Shown here: in pieces, positions 45,215 to 54,356 of the stretch
Layout: every line of letters starts with the position of its first letter
Position numbering within the stretch: the first letter of the stretch is position 1
Source of the DNA: UBA6927 sp022447855
GTDB lineage: Bacteria > Chloroflexota > Dehalococcoidia > Lucifugimonadales > UBA6927
Reading direction: 5' to 3'
DNA: 64,000 nt
NCBI GenBank assembly: GCA_022447855.1
Contig: JAKUTX010000004.1
Location: 1 to 64,000, forward strand
Notes under the pieces: generated by a model
Database searches by the model: none
Told to the model about the DNA's origin: nothing
The model's input: only the letters and a program-made list of their open reading frames with translations
Program-made: the position numbers and the translations under genes

Positions 45215-45656
45215 GAATATCGACAATTTATATGACGAAATAATACTAGATCACTGTCGAAAACCCCGTAACGGAATCATTCTAAACAAAGTAGATATAG
45301 AGTCAACAGCAGTTAATCCTTTTTGTGGTGATGAAGTACAATTTCAATTCGAATTAATGAATTCAGATCATATTTCAAATATATTCCTTAACGCAATTGG
45401 CTGTTCGATAAATAAAGCATCTGCGTCAATTTTATCTGAAGCAATAAAAGGGAAATCTTTAAACGAAGTCGCTCAAATTTCTAAGAAATTTCGTATGGTC
45501 ATGACTTCTGATGACCATTCCAATAATCATCAATTGGACGGAGATCTAAAAGTACTTCTTTCAGTAAAAGAATTCCCTATCCGTATAAAATGTGCACTCC
45601 TGTCTTGTAATGCAATAGATTCAGCACTTAAAAATAATTTTTCAACAGAAAATTAG
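45204..45656 (+). CDS. SufU-type scaffold/sulfurtransferase, second copy
   Basis: A second SufU paralogue of 150 residues in the same operon. The ligand set is intact (Cys41 and Asp43 in NPFCGD, Cys67 in AIGCSINKASAS, Cys130 in RIKCALL), but sequence away from the motifs is quite different from the first copy. The start ATG lies within the last codons of sufS, so translation is coupled to the desulfurase. The stop codon overlaps the convergent solute-binding protein gene by 4 bases. It may be the partner of SufS while the first copy has another task, or the reverse. Confidence 0.92.
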   Translation: MPPKNIDNLYDEIILDHCRKPRNGIILNKVDIESTAVNPFCGDEVQFQFELMNSDHISNIFLNAIGCSINKASASILSEAIKGKSLNEVAQISKKFRMVMTSDDHSNNHQLDGDLKVLLSVKEFPIRIKCALLSCNAIDSALKNNFSTEN

Positions 45657-47515
45657 TCAATCCAAGTTTTGGCCCAATAAAAATACTCGTACCCATTGGA
45701 TACAGGCTCAAAACCTCTAACATGATTCTTCCATGACCAAATATTAATACGTGTAAATGGAATAAATCTATGAGCTTCCTCCATACTTAATCTTTGAATC
45801 TCTTGAATTTGTTGTCTCCTTGAATCTGGGTCCATTAATCCTATCTGGGATTCAATAAGTTCATCAATTTTCGAATTTGTAATATTAGTCCCATTCCATA
45901 TACCCTCGCTGTGTAAAACCCTCGTAAGAAACACATTTGGAAAGCTAGTCGGACCAGGAGGACCTATAAGCATTTCATACGCCCCTCCAATCCAAGCATC
46001 TTCAGCAAATTCTCGTCGATTTAAAATCTTAACTTGTACTAAAAATCCTGCGTCTAACAATTGAGATTCAATGATTTTCGAATATTCTATATAGGAGTCT
46101 CCAAAATCACCCACAGAGATGGTAAATTCAATTGGGTCAGAACTTTGATAATCATTCAAAATTTGCTTTACTCCTTGTGGAGAATTAGTAAAAGATTTCA
46201 AAATTTCGTTTTGTAACATCCATTTATCTGAAATTAGTGGTATACCAACACTGGCAAAACTATCAACTGCGGTAATCTGTTTATTTACATTACTAGGATC
46301 AAGGGCATAAAAAACTGCTCGTCGAATTTCAATATCTTGAAATATTTCAGAATTTGTATTTAACGCAATCTCTATACCTGAACCCATTTCATGTGATAAC
46401 AGATAATCAGAATAAGGATCAAGAACTAAAAAATCTTCTATTTCACTTGCTTCCAACTTAATAACATCTAGTTCATCGGTGGCTACATAAGTTGCTATCC
46501 TTGCATCCGAATCTGGAATAACATTAATAATCAAAGAATCTAAAAACGGAAAATCTGGCTCAAAATAATCTTTATTTCTGGAAAATTTGTGCACAGAATC
46601 AACATTTGAAGATTCATAAATCCATGGCCCAGAACCGATAGTAGGACCATCCAAAATACCATCTATATTTTCAAATAATTTTGATGAGACAATTTTGGAA
46701 CGTCCATCAGCAAGGTGCAACAAGAAATCCGAATCTGGAAATTGTGTAGATAAACGAATTTTCGATTGATCTATTACTTCAATCTCCGATAACGACCACA
46801 ATGTTGGAGAGTTGTTTTGGTTTAATTCGGATATTCTTTTTAAACTGAAATCTACATCAGAAGTCGTTACATGTTGATCAACTAATGGAAAAATGTTTTG
46901 CCATTTTGCATCATTCCTCAAAGTGAACACAAAAGTAGAAAAATCTTCCATCTCACATGATTCACACAAATCACATTCTGGAGACATATTACTGGCATCA
47001 TCAGAGTTGAATCTCATCAATCTACTGTATACAATCCCAGGACCCCACAATGCTAAAGCAGGCGAAAATTCCATGTGTACATCTTGATGTTCGATATTCG
47101 AATTGGTAGCCAAATTTAGTTTCCCACCGTAATTGATTTGTAGAACATTACCTATATCTTCAACTACTTTTTCAGTTTTTTTGACAATGGGTTTTGGTAG
47201 CGCAGTGGGAGAAACAAGTTTTACAGACGAATCATCAATTTCAAATTTTGAATTCTCCTTATTAAATTTTTCAACTCCTGAAACTGGCGTCACATTAGAT
47301 TCATCAGCATGGGATGATTTATTGTTATAATCTTTGGGAATAGATTGTTCTGGAGTTAAATCAACAATTTTTTTTAGGTCTTGGTCTAACACAATGTCAG
47401 AAAACTGTTCCTCAGAGTCCTGAACATCATTACATGATAAAAATAATGCAACCAAACCGATTAACAAAAGAACATAGATAGTTTTATGAATACTGTTGTT
47501 ATTAAAATAATACAT
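45653..47515 (-). CDS. Family-5 extracellular solute-binding lipoprotein (peptide/nickel-type ABC transporter)
   Basis: An exported binding protein of about 620 residues. The N terminus has a positive/hydrophobic signal and a lipobox LFLSC giving a lipidated cysteine near residue 30, then a low-complexity region of about 90 residues (Asp/Glu/Ser/Asn-rich). The SBP_bac_5 body follows: GPGIVYSRLMRFN, WQNIFPLVDQHVTTSDVDFSLKRI, GPTIGSGPWIYESSN, RRAVFYALDPSNVN and the C-terminal WGGAYEMLIGP. No permease or ATPase gene is beside it, so it is an orphan. ATG 47515 is used; an upstream TTG is in frame and no Shine-Dalgarno is visible. Confidence 0.88.
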   Translation of the reverse strand: MYYFNNNSIHKTIYVLLLIGLVALFLSCNDVQDSEEQFSDIVLDQDLKKIVDLTPEQSIPKDYNNKSSHADESNVTPVSGVEKFNKENSKFEIDDSSVKLVSPTALPKPIVKKTEKVVEDIGNVLQINYGGKLNLATNSNIEHQDVHMEFSPALALWGPGIVYSRLMRFNSDDASNMSPECDLCESCEMEDFSTFVFTLRNDAKWQNIFPLVDQHVTTSDVDFSLKRISELNQNNSPTLWSLSEIEVIDQSKIRLSTQFPDSDFLLHLADGRSKIVSSKLFENIDGILDGPTIGSGPWIYESSNVDSVHKFSRNKDYFEPDFPFLDSLIINVIPDSDARIATYVATDELDVIKLEASEIEDFLVLDPYSDYLLSHEMGSGIEIALNTNSEIFQDIEIRRAVFYALDPSNVNKQITAVDSFASVGIPLISDKWMLQNEILKSFTNSPQGVKQILNDYQSSDPIEFTISVGDFGDSYIEYSKIIESQLLDAGFLVQVKILNRREFAEDAWIGGAYEMLIGPPGPTSFPNVFLTRVLHSEGIWNGTNITNSKIDELIESQIGLMDPDSRRQQIQEIQRLSMEEAHRFIPFTRINIWSWKNHVRGFEPVSNGYEYFYWAKTWID

Positions 47516-47595
47516 AATCAAAATGAGTTAATATTTCATATAGTAGAAAACATTATTGATCGTAGCACATTTGCATTTCGTTTTTGGAGTAAAAC

Positions 47596-48390
47596 TTGTT
47601 AATAGACTGTCATGCTCATCTCGCTGATTATGAACCAACTGAAATCCCAAACATTTTGAACAGAGCTAAATCAGCTGGTGTAGGCGCAATTATATCTGCC
47701 GGCACAAATATTCAATCATCATCAAGATGTATTGATTTAGCACTTAATTACCCATCAATTTTTGCCGGAATTGGTATTCATCCATCTGATGTAGAGAATG
47801 CGCTAACGGATTCAGAGATAAACAAATTATACGACTTTGCAAAGTCTAATGAAAAAGTTGTAGTCATGAGTGAAATTGGTTTGGACTTCCAAAGCCACTC
47901 TCCTGACCGAAAAATACAATATGATGCTTTTAGACAACAAATCAGAATCGCTAGAGAACTTGATTTACCAATCGTTTTCCATAGTAGGAATGCACACTCT
48001 GAAACTTTCAGATTACTAAAAGAGGAACGTGGGTATGAAGTAGGCGGAGTAATGCATTATTTCCAAGGTGATCTATCAATTGCCAAATCTGCTATTGATC
48101 TAGGATTCCATATCTCGATTGCAAAACCAATACTGAGACTCGAAGAATTACAAAAAACCGTTAAGAATTTACCTCTTAATTCTCTGGTAATTGAAACAGA
48201 TTGTTACCCCCAACCTTTCAAATCTAAAAGAACTTTATGGACTGAACCTAGACATTTAAAAGAAATAGTTGAAAAGCTCTCAGAACTAAAAAATGAAAAT
48301 GCCCAAACCCTGGAAATAATACTTCAAAATAACATTTTTAATGTTCTAAGACCTAAAATTTGTAATGTAGTAAAAAAATTTGTCTTATGA
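47596..48390 (+). CDS. TatD family metal-dependent hydrolase
   Basis: A TIM-barrel metalloenzyme of 264 residues, a probable 3'-5' exonuclease acting on DNA or RNA ends. The first His pair is DCHAHLADYEP (residues 4-14), the bridging Glu is MSEIGLDF, and HSRNAHSET, HYFQGD and ETDCYP follow in TatD order. The start is TTG at 47596 with GGAG seven bases upstream; no ATG is near. The C-terminal sequence is shorter in its last helix than YcfH. It is a single gene between divergent and convergent neighbours. Confidence 0.9.
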   Translation: MLIDCHAHLADYEPTEIPNILNRAKSAGVGAIISAGTNIQSSSRCIDLALNYPSIFAGIGIHPSDVENALTDSEINKLYDFAKSNEKVVVMSEIGLDFQSHSPDRKIQYDAFRQQIRIARELDLPIVFHSRNAHSETFRLLKEERGYEVGGVMHYFQGDLSIAKSAIDLGFHISIAKPILRLEELQKTVKNLPLNSLVIETDCYPQPFKSKRTLWTEPRHLKEIVEKLSELKNENAQTLEIILQNNIFNVLRPKICNVVKKFVL

Positions 48391-48402
48391 AATTAAAATG
48401 AA

Positions 48403-48969
48403 TCAAGGATACAGAAAAAGTAATAAAATTGCCCCGGCAATGAACCACCCTGGAAGTGTTGAATTTAATGCTCTAATATTCCCACATTCGTGCAAGGTTC
48501 TTGTTCCAACAGTCGCTACTGCTAATACACATAGCCACACAAACATACAAATCATTTGCTCCCATTGAATAGAAAATGGTAAAAGCAACAATAAAACTAA
48601 AATCCCAGGAATATAAGCATATCCAGTAGCACGTAATGTCAGTCGATATGTGACTTTTCTAGATAATTCTTTTTCCTTGACAAAATATAGCCTTATTCCC
48701 ACAAAGTGAGTAATAATTGACCACAGGACCCAACCAAGGAATGTACTTACAAAACAAAGAGCCGCATAATATGAGTGAGAAGTACCCTCTGAATTTAAAA
48801 TTTGCTTTATATTCTCTGATGGATCAAAAATTACTGTGGCTACAATTGCCAATCCAGAAACCAGTACTATTGAGATAGATTTAATTAACCAAATTGGGTT
48901 GTCATTAATTTTATTATAAAGCGTCGGCTTTAACATTAAGCACTGACATAATTCGAAAATGTATAACAT
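48403..48969 (-). CDS. Yip1-domain membrane protein
   Basis: 188 residues with about five membrane spans: SISIVLVSGLAIVATVIF, AALCFVSTFLGWVLWSIITHFVG, the FVKEKE...TLRATGYAYIPGILVLLL signature of Yip1/YIPF-type domains, MICMFVWLCVLAVATVG and a last C-terminal span. Bacterial Yip1-domain proteins are uncharacterised. The ATG at 48969 overlaps the EVE-gene stop as TGATG and has AAGGA upstream, so the two are co-translated. No functional guess beyond the membrane location. Confidence 0.75.
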   Translation of the reverse strand: MLYIFELCQCLMLKPTLYNKINDNPIWLIKSISIVLVSGLAIVATVIFDPSENIKQILNSEGTSHSYYAALCFVSTFLGWVLWSIITHFVGIRLYFVKEKELSRKVTYRLTLRATGYAYIPGILVLLLLLPFSIQWEQMICMFVWLCVLAVATVGTRTLHECGNIRALNSTLPGWFIAGAILLLFLYP

Positions 48970-49481
48970 CAAGATTCCTTTGAGGAATTTCTTCGAGATG
49001 AATCCTTAATAATTATCCTTTTCATCTCACTTTCAATCAACCTAAAATCTCTCGACGGTAACAAATGAACCAGTTCTATAAATGCTAATGGCCAATCTTC
49101 TGGGTACCAAAATTTTAAATAATCCAACCTAGGAGCAATCGCACTTGCATCAATAAATTCATCGTCTTTAAGAATCATCCTAGGTTGCAACTTAATACGA
49201 TTAGGCCTTAATTCGCCTTCTGATTCAGACCCATATAAAGGGGACTCATCATGAAATATTTCACTTTTTATAGTCGCTGTTGCAGCCCAAGATTTGATAC
49301 CTGACAAATAGAATAAAATCCTATCATTCTCTCTAATTGATTGAGTCATTTGATCAAACCTATCTTGAAATCCAAAAACTTCAAAGTCTGAATCTTTAAG
49401 AATACGGAAATTCTCGAGGGTTTCTACAACCATCCAATATTTCAGATTACGATTATTTGATTTGTTATTTTTTGTATTCAT
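48969..49481 (-). CDS. EVE-domain (PUA-like) protein
   Basis: 170 residues containing an EVE domain: KYWMVVETLENFRIL at the start, NDRILFYLSGIKSWAATATI in the middle and FIELVHLLPSR near the C-terminal end. EVE domains bind modified cytosines or tRNA nucleosides and occur in both housekeeping and defence contexts. A longer start at 49523 is possible, but the domain starts near residue 15 and ATG 49481 is adopted. It is co-translated with a Yip1 membrane protein downstream. No restriction or methylase gene is nearby, so a defence role is not supported here. Confidence 0.8.
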   Translation of the reverse strand: MNTKNNKSNNRNLKYWMVVETLENFRILKDSDFEVFGFQDRFDQMTQSIRENDRILFYLSGIKSWAATATIKSEIFHDESPLYGSESEGELRPNRIKLQPRMILKDDEFIDASAIAPRLDYLKFWYPEDWPLAFIELVHLLPSRDFRLIESEMKRIIIKDSSRRNSSKES

Positions 49482-49652
49482 TCTTTGGCAAATGATATCA
49501 CAAGAGCAATAAAACTTTGCCATTTTTGAGAGTTCTTAATGTAATGAATATTGAAAAATCGAGGTACTAATGATAGATTTGCGGCGTAATTACATCAAAA
49601 TTTTGAAAGATCATTTTTCACAAATCAATATTTGTCAATTAGGCAAAAGTTT

Positions 49653-50687
49653 ATGACCAAAATAATTATATCAATATTAAGTGCTTCTATCTTTGCATCA
49701 GGGGGATGGCAATTAGGATCATATATCAGTGATGTTTGGTCCGCCGAAAATAAATTGCCTATAGTGATAGGGTTATCTCTTTTAGGAATCATAATTGGCG
49801 GATTATCTGGTCCAATACTAATCATTAGAATTGCAAACAGAATCACTGTTTATACTCAAGAATTTGACACATCAAAACTGTTATCTATTTCGCTTGGAAT
49901 ATTAGTAGGCCTCTTTTTAGGGCTAGGTATTTCATTTCCTTTTATTCAAATCTCTGGATGGATAGGAGTAGGACTCCCTCTGTTCATCAGCCTGTTTTCA
50001 GCATACGTAGGTGGTTTCATTATGATGTCACCTAATAGAGATATCTTCCAACAATGGTTTAAAAACACCTCATCGAATCAACTATCCAATGAATATTTAA
50101 TAGATACAAGCGCAATAATAGATGGAAGATTTAGTGAATTATTAAAGAACAAATATATTTCTGGATCAATCATAGTTCCAAACTTCATTTTAAAAGAACT
50201 TCAAAGCATTGCTGATTCTTCAAATATTCAAAAACGAGATCGTGGAAGAAAAGGATTAGAACTCCTGGATCAACTTCAGACAAATAATTCAGATGAAATT
50301 AAAATATTTCAGGGCAATGAAACCAATCTCTCTGGAGATGTGGACAATAAATTAGTAGAACTTGCACTGAACCTGATGTGTACTTTAATTACAACAGACT
50401 ATAATCTCACACGCGTTGCCGAGCTTAGAGGAATAAACGTAATAAACATCCATAGCATGGCTTTCGCACTGAAACCAATCCTGTCAAATGGTGATAAAAT
50501 CTCATTAGCCATTACCCAAACAGGAACAGAATCAAATCAAGGAGTAGGTTATCTAAACGACGGTACTATGGTGGTTGTAGAGTCAGGAAAACAATTTCTC
50601 AATAAAAGTATTGAAGTAACAATCACCAGAATATTACAATCCCCTACTGGATGTATGATGTTCGCAACATTATATGAAAAACCATAA
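49653..50687 (+). CDS. PIN/TRAM-domain membrane protein (YacL family)
   Basis: 344 residues: four predicted membrane spans (about residues 1-130), a PIN-type nuclease domain starting at YLIDTSAIIDGR (Asp ligand), with LITTDYNLTRVAELRGI as the second acidic site, and a C-terminal TRAM RNA-binding domain (GYLNDGTMVVVESG). This is the YacL architecture of Gram-positive bacteria and relatives, presumed to act on RNA at the membrane. ATG 49653 follows AGGC; an in-frame TTG at 49632 is the alternative. ispD follows within 5 bases, the usual neighbour of yacL. Confidence 0.93.
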   Translation: MTKIIISILSASIFASGGWQLGSYISDVWSAENKLPIVIGLSLLGIIIGGLSGPILIIRIANRITVYTQEFDTSKLLSISLGILVGLFLGLGISFPFIQISGWIGVGLPLFISLFSAYVGGFIMMSPNRDIFQQWFKNTSSNQLSNEYLIDTSAIIDGRFSELLKNKYISGSIIVPNFILKELQSIADSSNIQKRDRGRKGLELLDQLQTNNSDEIKIFQGNETNLSGDVDNKLVELALNLMCTLITTDYNLTRVAELRGINVINIHSMAFALKPILSNGDKISLAITQTGTESNQGVGYLNDGTMVVVESGKQFLNKSIEVTITRILQSPTGCMMFATLYEKP

Positions 50688-50692
50688 CTCTC

Positions 50693-51427
50693 ATGTTAAT
50701 ACCTAACCAACCCAATAGTACACCTTTAAGAACCTGTGCAATACTCCTAGCTGCAGGTTCAGGTAATCGGATGGGTACAGAAGATAAAATTCTATCAACT
50801 TTAGGAGAAATTCCTGTATTGTTTCATAGTTTAGAAGCGTTAAATTCTTCATCTGATATATTTTCAATTATAGTAGTCGTCCCAAAAGATAAAATCCTTT
50901 CCTACACAAAAAGAATCAATGATGGAAATTTCAAGAAAATTCAAAAAATATGTGAGGGAGGGAATTCCAGACAAGCTTCAGTTCGAGCAGGATTACGGTT
51001 TGTACAATCTGTAGGGTGGGTACTAATACATGACGCTGCAAGGCCATTCATTACTCATCAAATGATTTCTGATGCAACTCAGGCTGTTAAGGAAACGGGA
51101 GCGGCTACTGCAGCAATACCAATGACAGACACTCTAAAACTTTCAGAAGATGGTGGACTTAGTGTAAAACTCACAATTCAGCGCGAAAAAATTTGGGCAG
51201 CTCAAACTCCGCAAATTTTTTCAGTTGATATTATTAAAGAAGCTCACGAAAAACCTCCCATATCTGATTTTAGTGATGACTCATCATTGATTGAAGCCTT
51301 GGGAACAAAAGTTAAAATATTTTCAGGATCCACAAGCAACATCAAAATCACATTTCCTAATGATCTTAAGGTTGCATCCTACATATTAGATTCTATAAAC
51401 GACTCAAATACCAGGACATTATCATGA
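50693..51427 (+). CDS. ispD: 2-C-methyl-D-erythritol 4-phosphate cytidylyltransferase
   Basis: The third step of the MEP isoprenoid pathway. The 244-residue protein has the nucleotide-binding loop LLAAGSGNRMG (about residues 18-28), VVPKD, GGNSRQASVRAGL, VLIHDAARPFI and AAQTPQIF, the full IspD set. The last codons overlap ispF by 4 bases, and it follows the YacL-type gene by 5 bases. With ispF next to it and the prenyl synthase at 35755, the cell uses the MEP route. Confidence 0.95.
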   Translation: MLIPNQPNSTPLRTCAILLAAGSGNRMGTEDKILSTLGEIPVLFHSLEALNSSSDIFSIIVVVPKDKILSYTKRINDGNFKKIQKICEGGNSRQASVRAGLRFVQSVGWVLIHDAARPFITHQMISDATQAVKETGAATAAIPMTDTLKLSEDGGLSVKLTIQREKIWAAQTPQIFSVDIIKEAHEKPPISDFSDDSSLIEALGTKVKIFSGSTSNIKITFPNDLKVASYILDSINDSNTRTLS

Positions 51428-51906
51428 CACAACGATCGGGAATTGGTTTTGATGTTCATCTTCTGGCACCTAATACAAAACTTATATTAGGAGGTGTTCA
51501 AATCCCTCATCACTCTGGATTGATAGGACATTCTGATGGTGATGTACTGATTCATTCAATCATAGATTCTTTGTTAGGAGCATCAGGATTAGGAGATATT
51601 GGACAACATTTCCCAAAGAACCACCCTGATTTGAAAAACATCAAAAGTACTTTAATGTTAAATAAAACATACAAATTATTAAATAACGCACAATGGCGAG
51701 TAATTAATGTGGATGCTACAATAATCGCCGAGGAGCCGATAATTAGTCCTTATGCAGAATCAATGTCAGAAATAATTGCACAAGAAATATCAATTGATTC
51801 GAAGTCCGTGAATATAAAATCTACAACTTCAGACTCATTAGGCTTTACTGGTCGTAAAGAAGGAATAGCCGTAATGTCTATAGCCACAATTCAAGAATTA
51901 AGATGA
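51424..51906 (+). CDS. ispF: 2-C-methyl-D-erythritol 2,4-cyclodiphosphate synthase
   Basis: The fifth step of the MEP pathway, forming a homotrimer. 160 residues with zinc ligands Asp10 and His12 (GFDVHLL) and His44 (VLIHSIID), the HSDGD block, ASGLGDIGQHFP and the C-terminal TTSDSLGFTGRKEGIAVMS. Four-base overlaps on both sides (ispD before, cysS after) indicate one transcript. Confidence 0.96.
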   Translation: MTQRSGIGFDVHLLAPNTKLILGGVQIPHHSGLIGHSDGDVLIHSIIDSLLGASGLGDIGQHFPKNHPDLKNIKSTLMLNKTYKLLNNAQWRVINVDATIIAEEPIISPYAESMSEIIAQEISIDSKSVNIKSTTSDSLGFTGRKEGIAVMSIATIQELR

Positions 51907-53276
51907 AATTATTTAATACCCTTTCTATGACAAAAGAATCATTCTCTCCATCGAATAATGATGTGAAAATGTATGTTTGTGGAATCACACCATATGCTTC
52001 TGCACATATTGGGCATGCAATGGTCTCAATAGTTTTTGATGTTCTTAGAAGATATTTGGAATACAAAAAATTCACTGTAACTCATATTCAAAACTTCACT
52101 GACGTTGATGACAAAATGATCCAAGCAGCGTCAAAATCGGGAGATACAGTCATTGAGATCGCTGAAAAAAACATTGCTTCCTATATGAAAGAAATGGATC
52201 AATTAAATATTTTAAGAGCCACAACATACCCCAGGGCCACATTAGAAATACCTTCAATAATTAGCTTGATTCAAGGTTTGATAAATAAGAACTATGCATA
52301 CAATGTGGATGGGAATGTTTTTTTCAGAGTCAAAAAATCAACTGAATATGGAAAACTCAGCCATCGCAGAATTGAAGATTTGCTGGCAGGTGCGAGAATA
52401 GAGATTGATGAAAGAAAAGAATACCCTGGAGATTTTGCACTATGGAAAAAAACCATAGTGGATACTGATCCCTCATGGGACAGCCCTTGGGGTAATGGAA
52501 GACCAGGTTGGCACATTGAGTGTAGCGCAATGGCAACAACTTATTTGGGAGAAATGATTGATATTCACGGTGGTGGTCAAGATTTAATTTTCCCCCATCA
52601 TGAAAATGAAATAGCCCAATCTGAATCATTTTCTAATAAAAAACCTTACTCAAAATTTTGGCTTCACAATGGAATGCTTCGACTCGGACAAGAAAAAATG
52701 AGTAAGTCTGTAGGCAACATTATATCTATTTCCGAAGCACTAAAAAAATTTTCTCCTGATGCAATAAGATTATTTTTCCTAACATCTCACTACAGGGATC
52801 CAATCACATACTCTGAAGACAATATACTTTCACAAGAACGCGCATTAGAAAGATTGATCAACGCTTCACTACTAGAACCCCGAGGATCCACAGAGGTTAG
52901 GTTCAATACAGATTCTTATATACAGCAATTCAATACATCAATGGATGATGATCTAAACACTCCCAGAGCCCTCTCAGTCTTATTTAATATAGCAAGAGAA
53001 ATTAACCGTAATCAATCGATATCTAACACATTAGAACCTCTACAATCAACATTAAAAATATTGGCATCAGTTTTAGGATTGTCTCTCACAAAACGCGAAA
53101 ATATCCAAGCAGACAACTCAAATGAAGGTTTTATTGAATTGTTAATTGAAATTAGATCTGACATGCGAAAATCAAAACAATTTGATGCAGCAGACAAAAT
53201 CCGAGATGGCCTAGAAAAATTAAATGTATTAATTGAAGATCACAACGATGGTACAGACTGGAAATTCTCTAACTAG
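51903..53276 (+). CDS. cysS: Cysteinyl-tRNA synthetase
   Basis: This charges tRNA-Cys. The 457-residue protein has the zinc/ATP region YVCGITPYASAHIGHA (Cys26, HIGH at 35-38), WHIECSAMA, HHENEIAQSE and KMSKSVGN. The length matches bacterial CysRS. The order yacL-ispD-ispF-cysS is a common conserved cluster in several phyla. The convergent NHL-repeat gene begins its 3' end 6 bases later. Confidence 0.97.
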   Translation: MKLFNTLSMTKESFSPSNNDVKMYVCGITPYASAHIGHAMVSIVFDVLRRYLEYKKFTVTHIQNFTDVDDKMIQAASKSGDTVIEIAEKNIASYMKEMDQLNILRATTYPRATLEIPSIISLIQGLINKNYAYNVDGNVFFRVKKSTEYGKLSHRRIEDLLAGARIEIDERKEYPGDFALWKKTIVDTDPSWDSPWGNGRPGWHIECSAMATTYLGEMIDIHGGGQDLIFPHHENEIAQSESFSNKKPYSKFWLHNGMLRLGQEKMSKSVGNIISISEALKKFSPDAIRLFFLTSHYRDPITYSEDNILSQERALERLINASLLEPRGSTEVRFNTDSYIQQFNTSMDDDLNTPRALSVLFNIAREINRNQSISNTLEPLQSTLKILASVLGLSLTKRENIQADNSNEGFIELLIEIRSDMRKSKQFDAADKIRDGLEKLNVLIEDHNDGTDWKFSN

Positions 53277-53281
53277 GTAAT

Positions 53282-54298
53282 CTAGTGAGCAACCCTCTCA
53301 AAAACTTGAACTCTATGTCGATTTCCGTCAGTTACATATAGCCTGCCGTCAGAATCCAATTTCACAGACACTGGACCCCAAAAGAGTTTTTCAACATAAG
53401 CGGATTCTCTATGAGGATCCCCTGTGTCAGAAAAATCTATTCCCGCCACGGGTTCTAAATTTGCATTTTTTCTGGTATCTCTTTCGTCAACATTACTTTC
53501 CATAAAACTCTGAGCCCATTTAGACAATGTAGCTTCACCTCTTAGCAATTGAAGGAAATCACCATGGTTGTCAAAAATTTGCACTCTTTCATTACCCCAA
53601 TCAGCTACATAGAAATAACCAAATTCGTCTACCGTCACACCAGATGGTCTTAGTAACTGCCCTTCTCCCCTTCCCGAAGATCCAACAGTAGATATATATT
53701 CACCTTCTGAAGAAAATCGTTGTATCCTATCATTTGCCCAGTCTGCTACATATATTTCACCGATGTGAGAGATTCCTATTCCCCAAGGAAGATTAAATTG
53801 TCCTGGATTTGAACCATATGATCCAAAAGATTCAATCAAATCCCCTTCACTGGAATACTTTTGAATCCTATGGTTGTGAGTATCTGAAATATAAATATTA
53901 TTTTGCTTATCCACTGCTATACCTGAAGGTCCATCAAATTGCCCTATCCCAGAGCCATATTTTCCCCAAGCAGAAACAAAATTCCCATCACTATCAAATT
54001 TTTTTACCTGATGAACGAAATCATCAGTAATGTAAATTGAACCAAAGTTATCTTCAGTTAAACAAGTCGGAGAAAAAAGATTTTCATCGGAAATCTCTGA
54101 AAATCCAAATGTCCCGTAAAATTCGCTATTTAGGTCCAATACAGTGACTCTGATTCCCCCTTGACCAGAAGTCAATGCGGGAGCCCTAGATCGATTTGCG
54201 ACATATATTTTCCCGTTTTTGGCAGGTACTAAGTCAGTAGGATACTCAAAACCCCTGCCCCTCATGGCCAATATGCCCAAAGTTAAACTGTATTTCAT
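53282..54298 (-). CDS. NHL-repeat beta-propeller protein
   Basis: 338 residues made of six or so NHL repeats, of which four are clear: 'QFDGPSGIAVDKQNNIYISD', 'QFNLPWGIGISHIGEIYVAD', 'LLRPSGVTVDEFGYFYVADW' and a final 'SVKLDSDGRLYVTDGNRHRV'. NHL propellers bind protein or RNA; no catalytic domain is attached and no signal peptide is evident. The DUF1800 gene lies 58 bases upstream on the same strand. Start ATG 54298 lacks an obvious Shine-Dalgarno. A role as a scaffold or sensor is only a guess. Confidence 0.87.
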   Translation of the reverse strand: MKYSLTLGILAMRGRGFEYPTDLVPAKNGKIYVANRSRAPALTSGQGGIRVTVLDLNSEFYGTFGFSEISDENLFSPTCLTEDNFGSIYITDDFVHQVKKFDSDGNFVSAWGKYGSGIGQFDGPSGIAVDKQNNIYISDTHNHRIQKYSSEGDLIESFGSYGSNPGQFNLPWGIGISHIGEIYVADWANDRIQRFSSEGEYISTVGSSGRGEGQLLRPSGVTVDEFGYFYVADWGNERVQIFDNHGDFLQLLRGEATLSKWAQSFMESNVDERDTRKNANLEPVAGIDFSDTGDPHRESAYVEKLFWGPVSVKLDSDGRLYVTDGNRHRVQVFERVAH

Positions 54299-54356
54299 AA
54301 GAGGAGTTGTAATTTCTCAAATCCACCATTTCTAAATCTTTAATAAACCAAACCAA

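Noticed and set aside
47596..48390. TatD gene as an insertion-related or toxin element
   Set aside because: The motifs and size fit a normal TatD hydrolase and no mobile element features surround it.
48969..49481. EVE-domain gene as part of a defence island
   Set aside because: No nuclease, methylase or other defence gene is nearby; the neighbours are housekeeping.
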